A stretch of DNA of 64,000 nt from Leishmania mexicana MHOM/GT/2001/U1103. Lineage: Eukaryota; Euglenozoa; Kinetoplastea; Trypanosomatida; Trypanosomatidae. The first letter of the stretch is position 1, and each line of letters opens with the position of its first letter. Below the pieces are notes generated by a model. It ran no database searches. It saw only the letters and a list, made by a program, of their open reading frames with translations, and had not been told where the DNA came from. Shown piece after piece: positions 40,270 through 49,286 of this stretch. The stretch spans positions 186,001-250,000 of the forward strand of contig NC_018331.1 of NCBI RefSeq assembly GCF_000234665.1. The letters are read 5' to 3'. The position numbers and the translations under genes were made by a program.

Positions 40270-43134
40270 ATGCCGTTGGAGGACAACGATTCTCCGAAGC
40301 CCTTGACGTCGCCGTTGAGCGACTCGGTGGAACTTGGTAGCTTTCCCATGCCCACGCAGCTCTGCACCACAGGGTGGCTGGATGCTGTTCATGGCACGCG
40401 GCCACCCGCGTCACCATCGCCACCAGCCGCGTCCGTCGCCAACAACGCCTGCGCGGCAGCGCCGCAACACCTGAGGAGCGCCGCTGGAAAGAAGCACGCG
40501 CAGAGCAGCACTCACAACGAGCAAACGCCTACGGAAATTCGCCATCCAACAGAGGCAACGGCGATGGGGAGCCCCATCCCACTCGACTCCGACTACTCAG
40601 ACGCGCCTATAGGGCAACTCATCTCGCGCGTAAGGGAAAAGGCAAGGCCAGATCACTACGACTCCTATCCAGGCTCGGTGCACGGCCCTGCGACAACGCA
40701 GGTGATGTCCGCGCGGTCGACCGCGACTGTGCCACTGCCAACTCCGGCGGCGTTTCAACACTCCCCGTTTGAAGACAGTCGTGGGGCAGAAACGGACTCG
40801 CAGAAAACGAGAACGCAGTGGTACAGCGATGATGACACTACCGCCTTCGCCGGCGACTCGCTGCAACTACAGGGGTCGCAGTCACCGACGGCGTACTCTT
40901 CTGCGTTAATGCAAGCGCTGTCGCGCACAGAGGGTGCTGCGGCGCTGAGGAGCCCGTGGACCCTGGCGACGCAGCGCGGGGGCTCCTCCGCGTACTACTC
41001 GGAAAGTGACATGGCCAAGGGCAGCTCTAGCGACCTCCCTCCCGACATGTACGTGGAGGGGATGAAAGCGAAAGTAGCGAAGCAACAGTGGGTGGCGCTG
41101 GAGAAGGCGCGGCAGGAGGTGCTGGAGGAGGCGCGCCGGCGACGTGACTGCCCATTCGCCCCTCAAGTCTCCCCTTACGCCGCACGCATACGTAGACCAG
41201 CCTCTCTCCGCCCAGAGAACCGTTATACCGCGGAGGTTATCCGCCGCAAGCAATGGGTGGCCAAGAAGCAGAGCGAGGAGGTGGAGCGCGAGCTGCAGCC
41301 GTGCACTTTCCGCCCCCTGACTCTGCGGACTGCTCAGCTAGACCCCGCCGTCATCGATCCGCCGCGGACAGTGACTACCGTGTTCCACGATCTGTACGCA
41401 GAGGCCGAGAGCCGTCGCGCCTTCGAGCGCGACGTCAAACCGCAGCTTGTCCATCAGATAGAGGAGCGCCGCCGCCCCTCTCCGGCACGGATGGGACCGG
41501 GGCAGCTGGCAGAGGTAGTGGAGCGTTTGTGTGCCCGCGGCGTCGTGCGTAGCGGAGTCCGTGCGGGGCCGCAGAAGGACAACGCGGACGTTCTCCCATA
41601 TGAAAACGACGCCGGATCGGTGGAGTGTGCTGGCGCGCATGTAGATGAGCATCACCCAACCTTGTCGCTGGAGACGCAGCGCATTGTGGCCGCCAAGGTC
41701 ACATCGGGCGAGCGCGATGGCAACATCATCAAGCAACTATACCGCCATGCTGAGCAAGACGTCGTGCGTGGTCAACTGAAGCGCGAACTGGACAAGGAAC
41801 AGGCGCGACTGGCGCGTGTGGAGCAGGCCATGGAGCTTGCCTATGAGCGCAAGCGGCTTCAGCAAGAGTACTACCGCGCTGTGCTAGTCGCCAAGTTCCG
41901 CGCGCTTGGCCATCACGTGGCGCGCGAACAGCGCTGCGCATACCGCGCCAGCGCACCGCAGCCTGTCGTGCAGCTGGCTCGCGCTGCCCTGGACGTCCTG
42001 AACACCGACGAAGCTGAGGAGCTGCTTGGAGCCGTGGAGCACTGCGGGCAACACAAGCTGACTGAAGGTGAGTTTGTGGTAGTGGTGCTGCAATACTTGG
42101 CGGTGCAGCAGGTTTCCCCTGCGCAAAGCGCTCTCCTCCGCAACGCCCCTCCTCCGCCACCTTCGACGCGCGCGGCTTCGAGCGCCGCCACACTGAAACG
42201 GGCAGACAGTGCTCCAGGTATTGCAGGCAGCGCGGAGAGCTCCCCCGCGGTGTTGCCACGCGTGAAGCGAGAGAAACCGGACCCGGAGGTGATCGAGCAG
42301 GTTCGCGCTCGACGGGCGCAGGAGTTGGTGGAGTGGAGGAAGGAGAGCCAGCGTCAACGCGCCATCTGCGATGGGGTGCTCGTTGAGGGGGCTGAGTACA
42401 CCTTCCAGCCGGCGCCGCGCCGCTTGATCCCGTACGCATGCAGGCCCGACGTGACAGTGCCGGTAAGGTCAACGAAGAGTGAGGAGCTGCGGCGCGCCTT
42501 CCTAAGTGCGCGCATGCAGGGCATCGCGCCAGCACTCGCGGTCGACTCCGTGGTACCCTCTGTCTCTGCCCAGATACTGAATGCGTCCCGTACGATTGCC
42601 CGAGAGCTGTTCGCGCGTGGCACTTCGGATCTGGCTCCATCGTCGACGCGCGAGCGTTCACGGAGCGCCGCCGCACGTGTTGAGACACCAGCGCAGCGGG
42701 AGGGAGGCGCTGCAGTGCTCACACCCACTGCAAGGGGGCCGGCGGCAACCCCGCCTGCATTTCTGCAGTCTCCATCTGCAGAAACTGCACGGGCGCTCCC
42801 CGCCGCCCTTGCCGGTAGAAAGAACCCGGGAGCACCGGAACGACAACGCGACCTGCACGCTGCGGCACCTGCGGGACTATCAGCGGTAGCAGCTCTTCAG
42901 CCGGCATCGGCACCCGCCGCCCCTGCAGCCACCAGCAAAGGTCATCCAAGGCGCGTGACAGCGCGCCCCTACAGCGGGAGCTCCCGTCAGGGTCGTTGCA
43001 ACCTGTTGGCGGAATCACCGTCCTTGGTAGAGCAAATCATGCATAGCACACCAGAAGACCGAGCGCGTCTTGGGCGTGAGCTGCTGCTGCGACAGGTACG
43101 AGAGCATCAGCGCCGCTCCGGTGCCTTAGACTAA
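40270..43134 (+). CDS. Hypothetical protein, 954 residues
   Basis: Not recognised. About 270 N-terminal residues are Ser/Pro/Thr/Gln-rich and probably disordered. The middle (about 280-640) is Arg/Glu-rich and helical (KQQWVALEKARQEVLEEARR, then KQWVAKKQSEEVERELQPCTFRPLT). It contains repeated aromatic-Pro motifs (CPFAPQVSPYA, CTFRPLT, YTFQPAPRRL), a pattern common in kinetoplastid cytoskeletal or flagellar proteins. A segment EAEELLGAVEHCGQHKLTEGEFVVVVLQYL looks like a degenerate EF-hand-like helix-loop-helix. The last 200 residues are Ala/Pro-rich with a short conserved-looking tail (LAESPSLVEQIMHSTPEDRA). There are no membrane segments. The start is the ATG at 40270; the frame further upstream translates CA repeats. 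Confidence 0.8.
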   Translation: MPLEDNDSPKPLTSPLSDSVELGSFPMPTQLCTTGWLDAVHGTRPPASPSPPAASVANNACAAAPQHLRSAAGKKHAQSSTHNEQTPTEIRHPTEATAMGSPIPLDSDYSDAPIGQLISRVREKARPDHYDSYPGSVHGPATTQVMSARSTATVPLPTPAAFQHSPFEDSRGAETDSQKTRTQWYSDDDTTAFAGDSLQLQGSQSPTAYSSALMQALSRTEGAAALRSPWTLATQRGGSSAYYSESDMAKGSSSDLPPDMYVEGMKAKVAKQQWVALEKARQEVLEEARRRRDCPFAPQVSPYAARIRRPASLRPENRYTAEVIRRKQWVAKKQSEEVERELQPCTFRPLTLRTAQLDPAVIDPPRTVTTVFHDLYAEAESRRAFERDVKPQLVHQIEERRRPSPARMGPGQLAEVVERLCARGVVRSGVRAGPQKDNADVLPYENDAGSVECAGAHVDEHHPTLSLETQRIVAAKVTSGERDGNIIKQLYRHAEQDVVRGQLKRELDKEQARLARVEQAMELAYERKRLQQEYYRAVLVAKFRALGHHVAREQRCAYRASAPQPVVQLARAALDVLNTDEAEELLGAVEHCGQHKLTEGEFVVVVLQYLAVQQVSPAQSALLRNAPPPPPSTRAASSAATLKRADSAPGIAGSAESSPAVLPRVKREKPDPEVIEQVRARRAQELVEWRKESQRQRAICDGVLVEGAEYTFQPAPRRLIPYACRPDVTVPVRSTKSEELRRAFLSARMQGIAPALAVDSVVPSVSAQILNASRTIARELFARGTSDLAPSSTRERSRSAAARVETPAQREGGAAVLTPTARGPAATPPAFLQSPSAETARALPAALAGRKNPGAPERQRDLHAAAPAGLSAVAALQPASAPAAPAATSKGHPRRVTARPYSGSSRQGRCNLLAESPSLVEQIMHSTPEDRARLGRELLLRQVREHQRRSGALD

Positions 43135-44059
43135 AGCGGCGAATGATGTGGGCTCGCACCGGAGCCGGAGAGCGCGAGCGGGTCAATGGAAGTCCGAAGA
43201 GAATTGCCTTTGCAGCGCGTTCGCCAGAAGGCGAAGAAAAGAAAATGGAAACGTGCTTGTGACGCCTGTCTCCGCCCGCGGGTCGCGAGTTGGCATGCGG
43301 TGTGTCTTTGTTCTAATGAAAAGATGGATCGGTGGTAGGGATGAGCGCGCGCGAGAGAGAGCCGCGTTCGATCGAGTATGCGTACGTGCTTATGTGTGTG
43401 TGTGTGTCGTCCCCTCTGTCGCGACGTGAACCGCCAGCCCGTCTATTGGGGCACTGCGGAAGTGCGAGATGCGAGCGTTTCACGACGCTGCAAAGAAGAA
43501 TAGAAAGAAGCAGCTGCGTTATGCACCAGGGTGCGCCGACTCAGCTCACGGAAAGCGCTGGCGTCAAGGTACTCGTGAATGGGTCGGGGATGCCCACAAC
43601 GCTGGCCCACGCCAGCGAGGTGCTTCCTGGATTATGCGAAAGAGGGTGTAGGCTCCCAGTGATGCCCCACCCTCTCTTCTCCTGCGGCGCTCATGGAGCC
43701 GTTGGCATAAACGAGACGCTCGACAATCGTTTGCGTGGCATCGTACGTCCTCCTTGCCCTGGCTCTCTGCATTAAGTCTCCCCTTCTGCTGCTTTGACGT
43801 TCCTCCTCCGCGCGATCTGACCTCGCCCATACACGCGTGTGGTACTGGTGCAGCGACGTGTTAAAACCGCAAGAAGAAGTGAGGGACGTGGAGCGAGAAG
43901 GCCACCCATTCAGTCGCTGCTGTGTTCTCTCGCACCTCACCGACCACCCTCCTTGGTGACATCAAGACAAGGCATTCTTGCACTGCCCTACCCCTCCCCC
44001 CTCCCCACCCCACCCCGAGCTGACGTTCACGGAAACGACGGACAAACCCCCTGTTCCAG
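43135..44059. other. Intergenic, 954-residue hypothetical to coiled-coil gene
   Basis: No gene is seen. It is purine-rich after the stop. A C-rich pyrimidine run lies at about 43984-44020, just upstream of the next ATG. Confidence 0.7.
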
Positions 44060-45451
44060 ATGGTGGATTATCATCTCCCGCCTATCACGTCCTCCAAGGG
44101 CATGGAGACGAAAAGCACGCTGAAGAAGAACACGGACGACTACGCCCTTTGCCAGGAGTATGCCGCCCACATCGCGCAGCTGCGTGGGCTTCTTGAAGAA
44201 ACAACTGGGGAGCCGCCGGCAGGCGTGCGCACGGCCGACGTCGAGCACCGCATTGCCTTGATTCAGTCTGCTTTAGACGAAGTAGAGCGACTCAGTGCCG
44301 AGGTCCGCTGGCGCATCGAGCTCCGCAACAATCAACGCTTTTTGGATACCTACGAGCGACGCATCCGGATGGAGGAAGAGGCGGAGCAGAAGCGGCAGAA
44401 TGCCGAGAAGGAGCGCATTGCACAGGTGGAGGAGATGCGTAGCATGCAGCTCGCCTACTACAAAGATCGCAACGGCCGCACCGATGCCAAAGCGCATCAG
44501 TGCCGAGCCCACAATGAGCAGGTGCAGGAGCAGACGGTGATGAAGGCGGACTCGAATGAGGATCGCCGCATACGAAACTTAGCAAACCTTGAAGCCGAAC
44601 GCCAGCGCAAGCAGAAGGAGCTGCACTACCGCGAGCAGGCGAAGCAAGAATACGTGCACAAGATGCGAGAGCGTCAGGCGAGGAAGGGCGCTGAGAAGCT
44701 GGCGGAGAGGGCGCGGTTGGCTGCGATCCACCAACAGGAGATGGAGGCAAAGCTGTCCGCGATTCGCGAGTCAAGGCGCAGCAAGTGGGTGATGAAAAAG
44801 GAGGCCAGTCGCGCTAGGTCTGTGGTGGTGTGGAAGAATGGTGAGGCCATCTTGGAGACGCAGCGCAAGGACCACAACTGCCTCGTGGAGGAGTTAGAGC
44901 AGCGGCAGCGGCAGCAGGCAAGCCGCTACGCGGAGGAAAAGGCGGAACAGGCGGCATACATTGAACAGCGCAGGCAACTCCACGCCGCCCGTCAGGAGCG
45001 GCAACGGGAGAACCTTCTCAAGCTTGTTGACAAGCGCTTGGCGCGTGGGGTTGAGATTGTGAAGACTGCGGAGGAGAAGAAAGACCGGGCCGAGCAGGCA
45101 AAGGAGCGGCAGGCGACGCAGTACGTCGAGGCCGGAAAGTTACTCGATGAAGACGTGCACCTTCACCGCCAGCGTGCGCGAAAGTTGCAGGAGCGTCGCG
45201 CGAACGAATCCCGGGCACAGAATTACAGGCGCTGGAACCACCGCGCCGCGCGCATCATGGAGGAGCTGCGTGAAACTATCGCGAAGGTGGAGACGGAGGC
45301 GGAGCAGCGTGCCGCTGCAGCAAACAGCCAGCGAGGGTCATTAGCATATGACGATCGTCAGCGTTACTTGGCATCAGTCGAACAGGCCAACACCCGTAGG
45401 CGCGACTGCCCCATCGTGTCGCTCCCGTCCCCCACCGAGTTTGCTGCCTAG
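44060..45451 (+). CDS. Coiled-coil protein, possible flagellar/cytoskeletal component
   Basis: A 463-residue protein, almost entirely Glu/Arg/Lys/Gln-rich helix from about residue 60 to 440, with heptad-like Leu/Ala spacing. It resembles in style the trichohyalin/plectin-homology (TPH) coiled-coil proteins found in cilia (CFAP45/CFAP53/MNS1 type), but I cannot assign a specific family member. A short N-terminal region (YHLPPITSSKG) and a C-terminal Pro/Ser tail (CPIVSLPSPTEFAA) flank the coil. Position 1 is the first ATG of the frame; an ATG at codon 15 (METKS) is also possible. It has no signal peptide or membrane segment. Confidence 0.8.
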   Translation: MVDYHLPPITSSKGMETKSTLKKNTDDYALCQEYAAHIAQLRGLLEETTGEPPAGVRTADVEHRIALIQSALDEVERLSAEVRWRIELRNNQRFLDTYERRIRMEEEAEQKRQNAEKERIAQVEEMRSMQLAYYKDRNGRTDAKAHQCRAHNEQVQEQTVMKADSNEDRRIRNLANLEAERQRKQKELHYREQAKQEYVHKMRERQARKGAEKLAERARLAAIHQQEMEAKLSAIRESRRSKWVMKKEASRARSVVVWKNGEAILETQRKDHNCLVEELEQRQRQQASRYAEEKAEQAAYIEQRRQLHAARQERQRENLLKLVDKRLARGVEIVKTAEEKKDRAEQAKERQATQYVEAGKLLDEDVHLHRQRARKLQERRANESRAQNYRRWNHRAARIMEELRETIAKVETEAEQRAAAANSQRGSLAYDDRQRYLASVEQANTRRRDCPIVSLPSPTEFAA

Positions 45452-47227
45452 GACCGAGAACGGAGGGAGCGTGTTAACCCTCACGCTCAGGAAACCAGAA
45501 GAAGGCGACGGCACGCGGAACATCGCGGAACCACCTACTCCGAGTGGTGGTGTGCACTGGGCGCATCGCCGCTGCCTGCCTCTCTTCTTCCCTTTTATGC
45601 CGTTCTTTCGTTCTCGGGATGTGTACCTCTTCTGTTTGTGGGTGGCTTGGTGTAAAGCAAAGAGGGTGTTGCGCGCTGCGTGGCGTGGCCCACAGATGCG
45701 GGTGTGGAGTCGATCGCTATGGGTGTGATGACGCTCCTCGTTGCATCTCCTCTGGCCGTGCCATGTCATGTCTGTGCTCTTGCGTGCTTGTTGTTGTGTT
45801 TCTTTGTACATACTCCTCTCTCTATGTGTTTCCTCTGTATAGTACGAGATTCACGGTGATGCCGCTCAGTCGAGGATGGCTGGTGTGTCTCCGATGACGT
45901 TGTTGCTGGAGGTCTTGCTTCGCCTCCTTTTCTTCCCGCAAGTCTCTTGCCGTGCGCGTTTCCTGTGCCACCTGGGTCCATTGCTCGTGAGATGTGTGCC
46001 CGTGAACCGTTGGGGCTTGGCTGACGTGTTTCGCAGGCGCCTCCTCTTCCTCCTCCTCTTCCCTTCACTGAAGTGTCCCACTCACAGGCGCAGGTCTGCC
46101 TTCGTTCTGTTTTGCTTCTTGTCCTCACGCTCTATATGATGCACGCGCATCAGCACCTCCGGCGTTGCCGCACTCTGTTCTCCCTCCTGCGCGTGCCTTT
46201 CCTTCGATGTTTCCTTGTGTTGTTGGTGTTCGCCTGTTTCGCTTCTTGCAGTTTTCTGCCCTTCTTCTTTGTGCCAACTTCCCCCCATCCCCTCCTCCTC
46301 CCCCACCCAAGTTACATGTATCTTACCCCACTTGTACATGGCCGCGGCTCTCACACCCACGCAAGCAAACCCCCCACCTCTCCCCATGTGTCCACGAACA
46401 CGTGCGCGTACGCCTCCATGGGCACACAATTGGAATCGGGCGCGCACTTTCTCTATGACGGGAACCTTTGCCTCTGTGCCGTTTGACATTGACCGCAGAA
46501 AGGAGAGCAACCACAGCCCACGTTCCGCTCTGCAGGGATTGGAGCAGCGTTTACCGAACACGGCGCGGCGGTGCTCGTGACAGCTGCTGATCTGCACCCC
46601 CTTCACCCCCACCCCACCCCACCGCAGCGGAGCGTGTGCTTGTGCTTGTGCACTGTCTCTTTTTTCATTATTATTCGCCCTCGACTGCAGTCTGCTGGCG
46701 CTCGACGAGTAGAACCTTCACGGCCCCCTTATGTCTGCCGTGGATGTTCCCTAACGCACCACTGATGAAAAAGCCGTAACCGATGCAGCTTGCGTGTCCG
46801 TGTGTGCGTCTCTCACGTCCGTCTTTCTTCCGTTGTATACTCCCCACCTCTCTCTCCGTGTAAACGGCGCTACGTTTCTGGCGAAGTAGAGGGGAGGAGG
46901 CAGCCAAGGCTGCTACCAGCCACGTTACACACGCACCAATATTCTGTCGCACTCACCTCATATACCCACGCGCACACGCAGGCTCACGACTCGCACGCTG
47001 AGTGTTGTTTCGACCTTGTGCACTACTCGTGGTTCCCATTTCTTTTTATCCATCCCTAACAAAGAAAACGACCGTCCTCGACGCGAAGCGCGAGTCTCCC
47101 TCTGTATCTCTTCAAGTTTGTCTTCTCGACCCCCCACCGTGGAGTGCGCCTCCACTCTACCGTCTAACGAGTGCGTCTCTCTTGGTTTCTGTACCAGAGT
47201 TCTCGCCTCGTCTTCCTAGCGAGTCCG
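45452..47227. other. Intergenic, coiled-coil gene to six-helix membrane protein
   Basis: No gene is supported. It is largely pyrimidine-rich from about 45560 to 46350, with ATT repeats near 46666-46676 and C-rich runs near 46590-46622. A CT-rich stretch at about 47095-47135 may serve as the acceptor region for the next gene. Confidence 0.7.
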
Positions 47228-48667
47228 ATGCCGCCGCGCTTCCTGCCGTGCTCTGCTGGCTCCACTCAGCCACGTTCACCGCCGCCTTTCATGTTCACCA
47301 ACTTCCAGCCACATTCGAGCAATGCGTCGATCGAAGGGGCGAACACGTCTTCGATTCTGAAGGAGCTCCCTTCAGAGGTGCTGATACCGACGCTCCTCCT
47401 CTTGGTGATGTCTAGTGTTACGGTGACGGCCGTGAACACCGTCTTCAACATCTTTGCCTATCAGGATCGCATGGTGATGGAGACCTTCCAGCAGTGGCGC
47501 CGCGTGCTGTGGATGAGCAAGGCGGCTCACATTGTGGAGGCGCCATCTGCCGAGCAGGCGCACCGCATGACGCAGACGCACCATGTGGCTGCCGTGACGG
47601 CGAGAACGACCACACCTGTAATGTCGTCCGTGGAGCTGTACGACAGCGCCGCCTTCTTCCGCGGCATTGCCGCGCCCACATGCCCGGCGGCGTCTTCGAC
47701 CGGTGCCGCGGCATCTTTTGCGACGGATGTCGTCTTGGTTGGTGGGGCGAGCGGTTATTCAGACACACCCTCCCTGAGCACGACGTCAACGACACCGTGC
47801 GCCGGCGACGCGGAGGTAATCGCAGAAGCGGAGGTGTACCATGAGGAGAACCCCCCTGCGGCGGTGCCTGCGCCTGTCGTTGCGGAGGCCCTCACGAACA
47901 CCATGGAGGCGGTGCGGCGAGAGAGCCAGCGCGTCATCTTCGAGTTTCACCCATACTACATTATCCTCTGCACCGCCAAAGCGTTCACGATGCTCATTTA
48001 TATTCAGTACCATTTTGGCGGAATCCACGGCGGCTGGCGCCGCTTCTGCGTCTGCGGTGCGGCGAACATGTTCTCCGGCCTTCTTACCTCCGTCTGGGAG
48101 TACGCCATGATGGTGCTCCTCCCGCTGGACCTCGACCGCGCCACACCGGTGGTGGTGAAGGAAGAGGAAAAAGCGGACTCTGTCTTTATCGTGGAGCTGC
48201 TGTTGCGCATCAGCGCCCTTGAGTTGAATGACTTGCCGACAGTTCTGATGCAAGGCACCACCTTCGTGGCGTTCGCCGCGGTGCTGGTGCCGCTCCTGGG
48301 CGCCTTTTGCTCCTCCGGTCTTGTTCGGTACATGTGGATTTACGTGCCCCTCTGGCTCGTCTACTTTGTCGTGCGCCATATCTACTACCAAGGTGCCGGC
48401 TCACTCCCCTCTCCCACGGCGCGCAACGCAGCGGTCATCGTGGGGATGACGAACGAGATGCTGAAGGCGTTCTTGATGAAGGCGCTGACAGTATTTGTGC
48501 TGCTCTTCACGATGCAGTCCAGCTTCTTGCTTGGTCTGGCGTGGACGGAGGGGGCGTCGTACGATGAGGGACTGCAGTACATGGCATTCCACGAGTTTGG
48601 CTTCCACGCCGGCGCCTTTGCCTCTTCGTTTCAGAAGGTGTGTTTGCTGAACCAGCTATTCCTGTGA
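47228..48667 (+). CDS. Multi-pass membrane protein, unknown function
   Basis: A 479-residue protein with about six hydrophobic segments: one near residue 60 (LIPTLLLLVMSSVTVTAV), two around 240-300 (YYIILCTAKAFTMLIYIQY; MFSGLLTSVWEYAMMVLL), two around 335-385 (FVAFAAVLVPLLGAF; MWIYVPLWLVYFVV) and one near 425 (ALTVFVLLFTMQSSFLLGL). A 150-residue Ala/Thr/Glu-rich loop between the first and second segments is probably cytosolic or lumenal and disordered. I do not recognise the family. The start is the ATG at 47228; an ATG at 47291 (MFTNFQP) would also keep every membrane segment. An in-frame GTG further upstream is not favoured. Confidence 0.8.
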   Translation: MPPRFLPCSAGSTQPRSPPPFMFTNFQPHSSNASIEGANTSSILKELPSEVLIPTLLLLVMSSVTVTAVNTVFNIFAYQDRMVMETFQQWRRVLWMSKAAHIVEAPSAEQAHRMTQTHHVAAVTARTTTPVMSSVELYDSAAFFRGIAAPTCPAASSTGAAASFATDVVLVGGASGYSDTPSLSTTSTTPCAGDAEVIAEAEVYHEENPPAAVPAPVVAEALTNTMEAVRRESQRVIFEFHPYYIILCTAKAFTMLIYIQYHFGGIHGGWRRFCVCGAANMFSGLLTSVWEYAMMVLLPLDLDRATPVVVKEEEKADSVFIVELLLRISALELNDLPTVLMQGTTFVAFAAVLVPLLGAFCSSGLVRYMWIYVPLWLVYFVVRHIYYQGAGSLPSPTARNAAVIVGMTNEMLKAFLMKALTVFVLLFTMQSSFLLGLAWTEGASYDEGLQYMAFHEFGFHAGAFASSFQKVCLLNQLFL

Positions 48668-49286
48668 GTCTGTGTGTTTGGGGGGTCGACCGCGTCGGCA
48701 GACTCCACCGCGCACACGCGGTGTTACTCCTCCCTGCACGTGTTCCTTGCGGACGCGTTTATCGTAGTACACCAATGACTACGCAAAGAAGTGTGACGGC
48801 GTGATGTGTGTGTGTCTATGTTCCTGTCTTGTTCTCTCTGAGACGTCTTTTCACTGCTCCCCGTGTTGCGAGTGTGCGCGCAGTGTTGCTCTCTTGGTGG
48901 GCTTTTGGTGCAGAGCCAGCGGTGCGCCTGGAAACAGTCCCACACACATGTATGTCTGCATCTTGCTCTACTCCACCCCGTGTGCCTCTCACTACCTTCC
49001 CCCTCCTCCCCTTTTTATTTGTGAGTTTCTGATGTCTCCGCCGTGCCGCCTTCATGCGATCTCTGGGGTCGTGGCGCACTGGGACGGTTTTGTCTCTCGC
49101 TCTCGGTTGCCCTCTTCCTCATCTCTACTGGCGCGTATACCTACACACGCACCGCTGCTGCTGCAGCAGGTGACTGTTTGACCAAAAACAAGGAGCCCAG
49201 TGAGCTGCTGCCAGCTCAGCTCCTCTCCCCGTCTCTGCGCACCGCCTTCCTTAAAACCAAAAAATATATATACGTCTTGTGGTATA
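48668..49286. other. Intergenic, membrane protein to probable mitochondrial protein
   Basis: No gene is seen. It is pyrimidine-rich around 48985-49020 and 49090-49130. A short TATATA stretch lies just before the next ATG. Confidence 0.7.
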